Of a stretch of DNA of 8,491 bases, positions 5,336 to 8,491 are shown piece after piece. Each line of letters begins with the position of its first letter. Position 1 is the stretch's first letter. The DNA lies in the NCBI GenBank assembly GCA_030614485.1, contig JAUWTY010000042.1:1-8491 (forward strand), in the 5' to 3' direction. Source of the stretch: Methanosarcinales archaeon (GTDB lineage Archaea; Halobacteriota; Methanosarcinia; Methanosarcinales; Methanocomedenaceae). Position numbers and translations under genes: made by a program. The notes beneath the pieces are model-generated. The model made no database searches. It saw nothing but the letters and a program-made list of their open reading frames with translations, and was not told the DNA's origin.

Positions 5336-5911
5336 GTGATAAGTGAAAACAGGGATATTCTGGTTGAACGTTTGGAACAGAAGTTAGTGGCCAAGGAGCG
5401 GGAGATTAGTGAGCTAAACGATTCCCTCAAGGAATCCATCATAGCAGAACTGAAGGAAGGCATGAAAGAGGACCTTGACTTTGATAAAAGGATTTCTGCA
5501 ATTGAAACAAAGGTCAAAGACATAGGATTATCCTTTGACGGTGTAATGAAAGAACTGCTTGACCAGAAAACCGTTATTCAGGACTTTAAAAAAATGTACC
5601 TGAAACATGATGATGAAAACCCAGCCCAGCCGGTTGACCAGCCAGATAAAACAAATTCATTGTCAAACTGGTATGAAACCACGAAAAAAAGCGAAAAACA
5701 AGATGTGCCAGAGGAAGATACCGGCCCAAAATCCCAGTATATCATTGCAGAGAGTGAGGACACCCGTGTTCCTGAAAAAGATATTGTAAAAGAAAACGGT
5801 AATAAGGATATTATCATAGCAGAAAATACCACATCAAGGTCATCCCGCAAAGACAATATCATTGTTGAGGCAAGGGAAGATGAAGATGTCGTAATCGAAT
5901 ACAAGAAATAG
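5336..5911 (+). CDS. Small coiled-coil protein with repeated acidic tail, upstream of smc
   Basis: This 191-residue protein is not one I can name. Residues about 3-90 are charged heptad-like helices (RLEQKLVAKEREISELNDSL and onward), predicted to form a coiled coil. From about 91 the chain is polar, acidic and probably disordered. This tail repeats a short hydrophobic-acidic motif: YIIAE 135-139, DIVKE 149-153, IIIAE 159-163, NIIVE 174-178 and VVIEY 185-189, spaced roughly 10-15 residues. There is no signal peptide or membrane segment. Its position directly before smc, in the same direction with a 116-bp gap, suggests a role with SMC, perhaps as a partner or scaffold. That is inference: a separate TATA box precedes smc. 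The motifs resemble SUMO-interaction motifs, so binding to an archaeal ubiquitin-like SAMP is a speculative option. Confidence 0.8.
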   Translation: MISENRDILVERLEQKLVAKEREISELNDSLKESIIAELKEGMKEDLDFDKRISAIETKVKDIGLSFDGVMKELLDQKTVIQDFKKMYLKHDDENPAQPVDQPDKTNSLSNWYETTKKSEKQDVPEEDTGPKSQYIIAESEDTRVPEKDIVKENGNKDIIIAENTTSRSSRKDNIIVEAREDEDVVIEYKK

Positions 5912-5927
5912 CACTGTTGTAACAAGA

Positions 5928-5951
5928 AACTGCTCACTGACGCTCGCAGTT
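5928..5951 (+). terminator. Inverted repeat between the coiled-coil gene and smc
   Basis: AACTGC at 5928-5933 pairs exactly with GCAGTT at 5946-5951 around a 12-base spacer. It starts 17 bases after the stop codon and ends 23 bases before the smc TATA box, a natural place for the end of the upstream transcript. There is no T run, so terminator function is only suggested. Confidence 0.35.
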
Positions 5952-5973
5952 ACTTGAGTACATAAAGTTATAC

Positions 5974-5983
5974 TTAATATATT
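5974..5983 (+). promoter_or_regulatory. TATA box of smc
   Basis: TTAATATATT is centred about 50 bases before the GTG at 6028. Transcription would begin near 6005, so smc can be expressed with a leader of about 23 bases independently of the upstream gene. Confidence 0.5.
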
Positions 5984-6017
5984 GCGAAAAACATCCTAAA
6001 ATGCATAAGTGCATCAC

Positions 6018-6022
6018 GAGGT
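6018..6022 (+). promoter_or_regulatory. Ribosome-binding site supporting the GTG start of smc
   Basis: GAGGT lies 5 bases before GTG at 6028. An in-frame ATG at 6001 is ruled out by TAG at 6025-6027, directly before the GTG. The GTG therefore is the first usable start, and it gives the expected HIKEIEFQNFKSF N terminus. Confidence 0.75.
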
Positions 6023-6027
6023 ATTAG

Positions 6028-8491
6028 GTGCATATAAAAGAAATAGAATTCCAGAATTTCAAGTCTTTTGGAAGGAAAGTAAAGATTCCTTTCTTTGATG
6101 GGTTTACTACCATCTCTGGACCTAATGGTAGCGGTAAATCCAATATTGTGGACGGCATACTTTTCTGTCTCGGTCTTTCCAGTTCCAGGACAATGCGTGC
6201 TGAAAAACTTACTGACCTCATCTATAACGGGGAAGGAAAGAAAAAGCCAGATTATGCCCAGGTTATCATACGTTTCGACAACTCTGACCGTGAGATGCCG
6301 CTGGATACTGATGAAGTGGTGATTGCACGGAAAGTACGCCAGACCGATGCGGGATATTACAGTTATTATTATTTCAATGACAAAGCGGCAAGTCTCACCG
6401 AAATTCATAACATCCTTGCCAAGGCAAGAATCACTCCTGAAGGTTATAATGTAGTGATGCAGGGTGATGTTTCCAACATCACCCAGATGACAGCCAACGA
6501 ACGGCGCAAGATTATCGATGAGATAGCAGGTGTGTCAGAATTCGACAACAAGAAAGACCGCGCTATGAGTGAACTGGATATTGTCAGGGAGCGTATCGAG
6601 CGGGTGGATATCATACTGGCAGAAGTTGGCGCCCAGCTGGATAAACTGCAGCGTGAGCGGGACCAGGCACTGAAGTACCAGAGTTTACAGGAAGAGAAAT
6701 TACGGTTCGAAGGCTACATGCTGCTCTCCAAGTTCAAGGATGCGCAAAATGAATTTGATAAAATAGTTGAAGAGATCAGTTCACGACTTGAGGGTGAGAG
6801 CAAACTGGAAGCACTGCTCCAGGAAAAACAGGAGAAAATGACTGAACTGGAATCTGCACTTAAGGACCTCAATACGCAGATAACCAGCATGGGCGAGGAC
6901 GAGCAGATAGCAATAAAGCGGCAGATAGAGGAGATAAAAGGTGAAATCGCCCTCAGCCAGAATACCATCACACTTACCGAATCAGAGATATCTGATATGA
7001 ACACCCAGCGCAGGAAGGGACTCATAGAGATTGACGGTATCAAGGAGAAGATGGCCGAACTCTCATCGAAGATAGAGGAAGAGAATAATCGCAAGCTTGG
7101 TATTGCCAGCGAGATAGAGGACCAGCACACCCAACTGCTGATACTGCGCAGTAAGATAGCCGAAGTGGATTCACGTTTTGTCCAGACCAGGGATGAACTG
7201 TCACAGGTGAAAAATGACCTGGAAGAGGCCCGCAACCGCAAGAACGAATTGATGCGCCAGGAAGACCGCCTGCTGGATGCCATGCGGCGGCGAAGTGCAG
7301 AGCTCAAGGATATCGAGGAAGAGATTGAGGATTCTAAACGGAAGATCAAGTCTGCTGATGATGACAGGGAGGATGTTGAGCAGGAGATTGAAGGGCTGAA
7401 CAAGCAGATGGCTGAACTCTCAGGTGATATGGATGACCTTGAATCCAACCAAGCACAGCTCAAGAGTGTGCAAAAGGACCTGGATGATACTTTGAGAGGA
7501 TTGCAGCAGGAATACATGACCGCTGAAGCCAGGATAAGGGCTGCTAAGGAAGTATCCGGGTACAGCAATGCAGTGGAGAAAGTGCTAAAGGCCAAGGATA
7601 TGAGGGAACTGCCTGGCATCTACGGTACCATTGCCCAGCTGGGTAAGGTTGACCAGGAATATGCCATTGCACTGGAAGTGGCAGCGGGTGGTCGTATGCA
7701 GGGCATTGTGGTGGATACTGATGAAGATGCATCCCGCGCCATATCTTTCCTCAAGCGCCAGCGGGGCGGCAGAGCTACATTCCTGCCATTGAACAAGATG
7801 GCAAGTGCTTCAGGTTTTCGTGATATATCTGATATGCCGGGCGTAATAGGTTATGCCATTGATCTGGTGGATTATGATTCAAAGTACGAACCCGCTTTCA
7901 ACTATGTGTTCAGGGACACCATTGTGGTGGAAGACCTGGACACTGCAAGGCGGCTGATGGGCGGGCTTCGTATGGTAACCCTGGATGGGGAGGTGGTCGA
8001 GAAGAGCGGTGCCATGACCGGAGGCAGTCGCGGCCGTAGCGGCGTGTCCTTTGCAGCAACTGAGGAAGATAAGATTACCAAACTGGCCGAACAGATTACT
8101 GAATACGAATCAAGGCGCAGTGCCGCCATCAACAAACTGGACAGTGTAGAGGGCCACATTGCTTCGGTCCAGACAGAGATGCGGGAACTGGAAACCGGGA
8201 TTGCCAAAAAGCAGATGGCCATTGAAGAGATCAACAGCCGGGGTGAGAGACTTACTGCCCTGATTACCGAAAAGGAAGCAGAACGGGTGGAGATCGAGGC
8301 CGGACGTGCTGAACTGCGTGGCGAGATGGAAAGCATTGAGGATGACAAGGAGACAGCTGAGCAGGAGATTGCAAAACTTGCTGATAAGGCCGGAGAGCTG
8401 GAAGAGCAGCTAAAAGGTTCAAAAGTGCCTGAACTGAACGAGCAGGCGCAGCGGATAGAGGACGAGATACGCAGACTGGAGAACCGCACCA
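6028..8491 (+). CDS. smc: Chromosome segregation protein SMC, N-terminal 821 residues (cut by window edge)
   Basis: SMC is a DNA-organising ATPase that dimerises through a hinge and works with the kleisin ScpA and with ScpB to compact and separate chromosomes. The visible part shows the N-terminal head lobe with IKEIEFQNFKSF, Walker A GPNGSGKS at 31-38 (K37), and the Q-loop around Q145 (VVMQGDV). Next is a long first coiled-coil arm (about 165-510, Glu/Lys/Leu-rich). The hinge runs from about 526 to 675, starting at LPGIYGTIAQL and including GGR near 560, RGGRATFLPL, and GAMTGGS at 661-667. The returning coiled coil begins near 685 and is still running at the edge. The C-terminal signature motif and Walker B lie outside the window; about 350 more residues are expected from the usual length near 1170-1190. 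No defects are seen. The gene uses a GTG start with its own promoter signals. Confidence 0.97.
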   Translation, partial: MHIKEIEFQNFKSFGRKVKIPFFDGFTTISGPNGSGKSNIVDGILFCLGLSSSRTMRAEKLTDLIYNGEGKKKPDYAQVIIRFDNSDREMPLDTDEVVIARKVRQTDAGYYSYYYFNDKAASLTEIHNILAKARITPEGYNVVMQGDVSNITQMTANERRKIIDEIAGVSEFDNKKDRAMSELDIVRERIERVDIILAEVGAQLDKLQRERDQALKYQSLQEEKLRFEGYMLLSKFKDAQNEFDKIVEEISSRLEGESKLEALLQEKQEKMTELESALKDLNTQITSMGEDEQIAIKRQIEEIKGEIALSQNTITLTESEISDMNTQRRKGLIEIDGIKEKMAELSSKIEEENNRKLGIASEIEDQHTQLLILRSKIAEVDSRFVQTRDELSQVKNDLEEARNRKNELMRQEDRLLDAMRRRSAELKDIEEEIEDSKRKIKSADDDREDVEQEIEGLNKQMAELSGDMDDLESNQAQLKSVQKDLDDTLRGLQQEYMTAEARIRAAKEVSGYSNAVEKVLKAKDMRELPGIYGTIAQLGKVDQEYAIALEVAAGGRMQGIVVDTDEDASRAISFLKRQRGGRATFLPLNKMASASGFRDISDMPGVIGYAIDLVDYDSKYEPAFNYVFRDTIVVEDLDTARRLMGGLRMVTLDGEVVEKSGAMTGGSRGRSGVSFAATEEDKITKLAEQITEYESRRSAAINKLDSVEGHIASVQTEMRELETGIAKKQMAIEEINSRGERLTALITEKEAERVEIEAGRAELRGEMESIEDDKETAEQEIAKLADKAGELEEQLKGSKVPELNEQAQRIEDEIRRLENRT

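Noticed and set aside
6001..6027. Eight-codon frame ATG to TAG directly before smc as a leader peptide or earlier start
   Set aside because: It ends right before the smc GTG and has no ribosome site; the GAGGT at 6018 serves the GTG instead.
6714..7619. A 301-codon open frame on the minus strand, Ser-rich, inside smc
   Set aside because: It mirrors the Glu/Lys/Leu codons of the SMC coiled coil; GAG and GAT rows read backwards give Ser, Leu and Ile. No family resemblance and no start signals.
7902..8489. A 195-codon Ser-rich open frame on the minus strand at the right end
   Set aside because: Same coiled-coil shadow effect opposite smc, with low-complexity translation.

Overview
This window looks archaeal, most likely from a methanogen-related euryarchaeon (Methanosarcinales or an ANME-like relative). 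The evidence is an archaeal-type aspartyl-tRNA synthetase, a nuclease-fused archaeal STAND-type ATPase, TATA boxes about 25-30 bases before likely transcription starts, a mix of near-leaderless genes and genes with GGAGG-type ribosome sites, and GTG starts. The lineage is inferred from protein resemblance remembered by eye, not from a search.

Left part (about 1-3060), accessory or defence-like. The first 54 codons of an HsdR-like type I restriction gene run off the left edge on the minus strand. A 463-residue ATPase with an intact PD-(D/E)XK nuclease site is also on the minus strand. Divergent from it, on the plus strand, is a 383-residue Fic AMP-transferase with its own inhibitory motif and a winged-helix tail. 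A 20-bp element (consensus AGTTAACCATCCTTAACTTA) occurs four times, as two pairs with exactly 40 bp between copies. One pair lies upstream of the HsdR-like gene; the other lies between the divergent ATPase and Fic genes. This ties the three genes together either as a regulon or as a unit bounded by direct repeats.

Middle (3059-3921). A 222-bp gap holds an apparently unused TATA box followed by an inverted repeat, a possible small RNA locus. Then comes an AT-rich 157-residue protein with a C-x7-H-x6-H-x-C cluster that weakly resembles V4R or methanogen sensory output domains.

Right part (3922-8491), core genes. aspS encodes an archaeal AspRS carrying the His and Pro residues of the non-discriminating form, so it probably charges both tRNA-Asp and tRNA-Asn. 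Next is a 191-residue coiled-coil protein with an acidic tail holding repeated short hydrophobic-acidic motifs. Last is smc, with the head N-lobe, first coiled-coil arm, hinge and part of the second arm visible (821 codons) before the window ends. Each of the three has its own plausible TATA box, but they run in the same direction and the small coiled-coil gene may work with SMC.

No CRISPR array, rRNA, complete tRNA or transposase is seen. No gene-free stretch exceeds about 225 bases.
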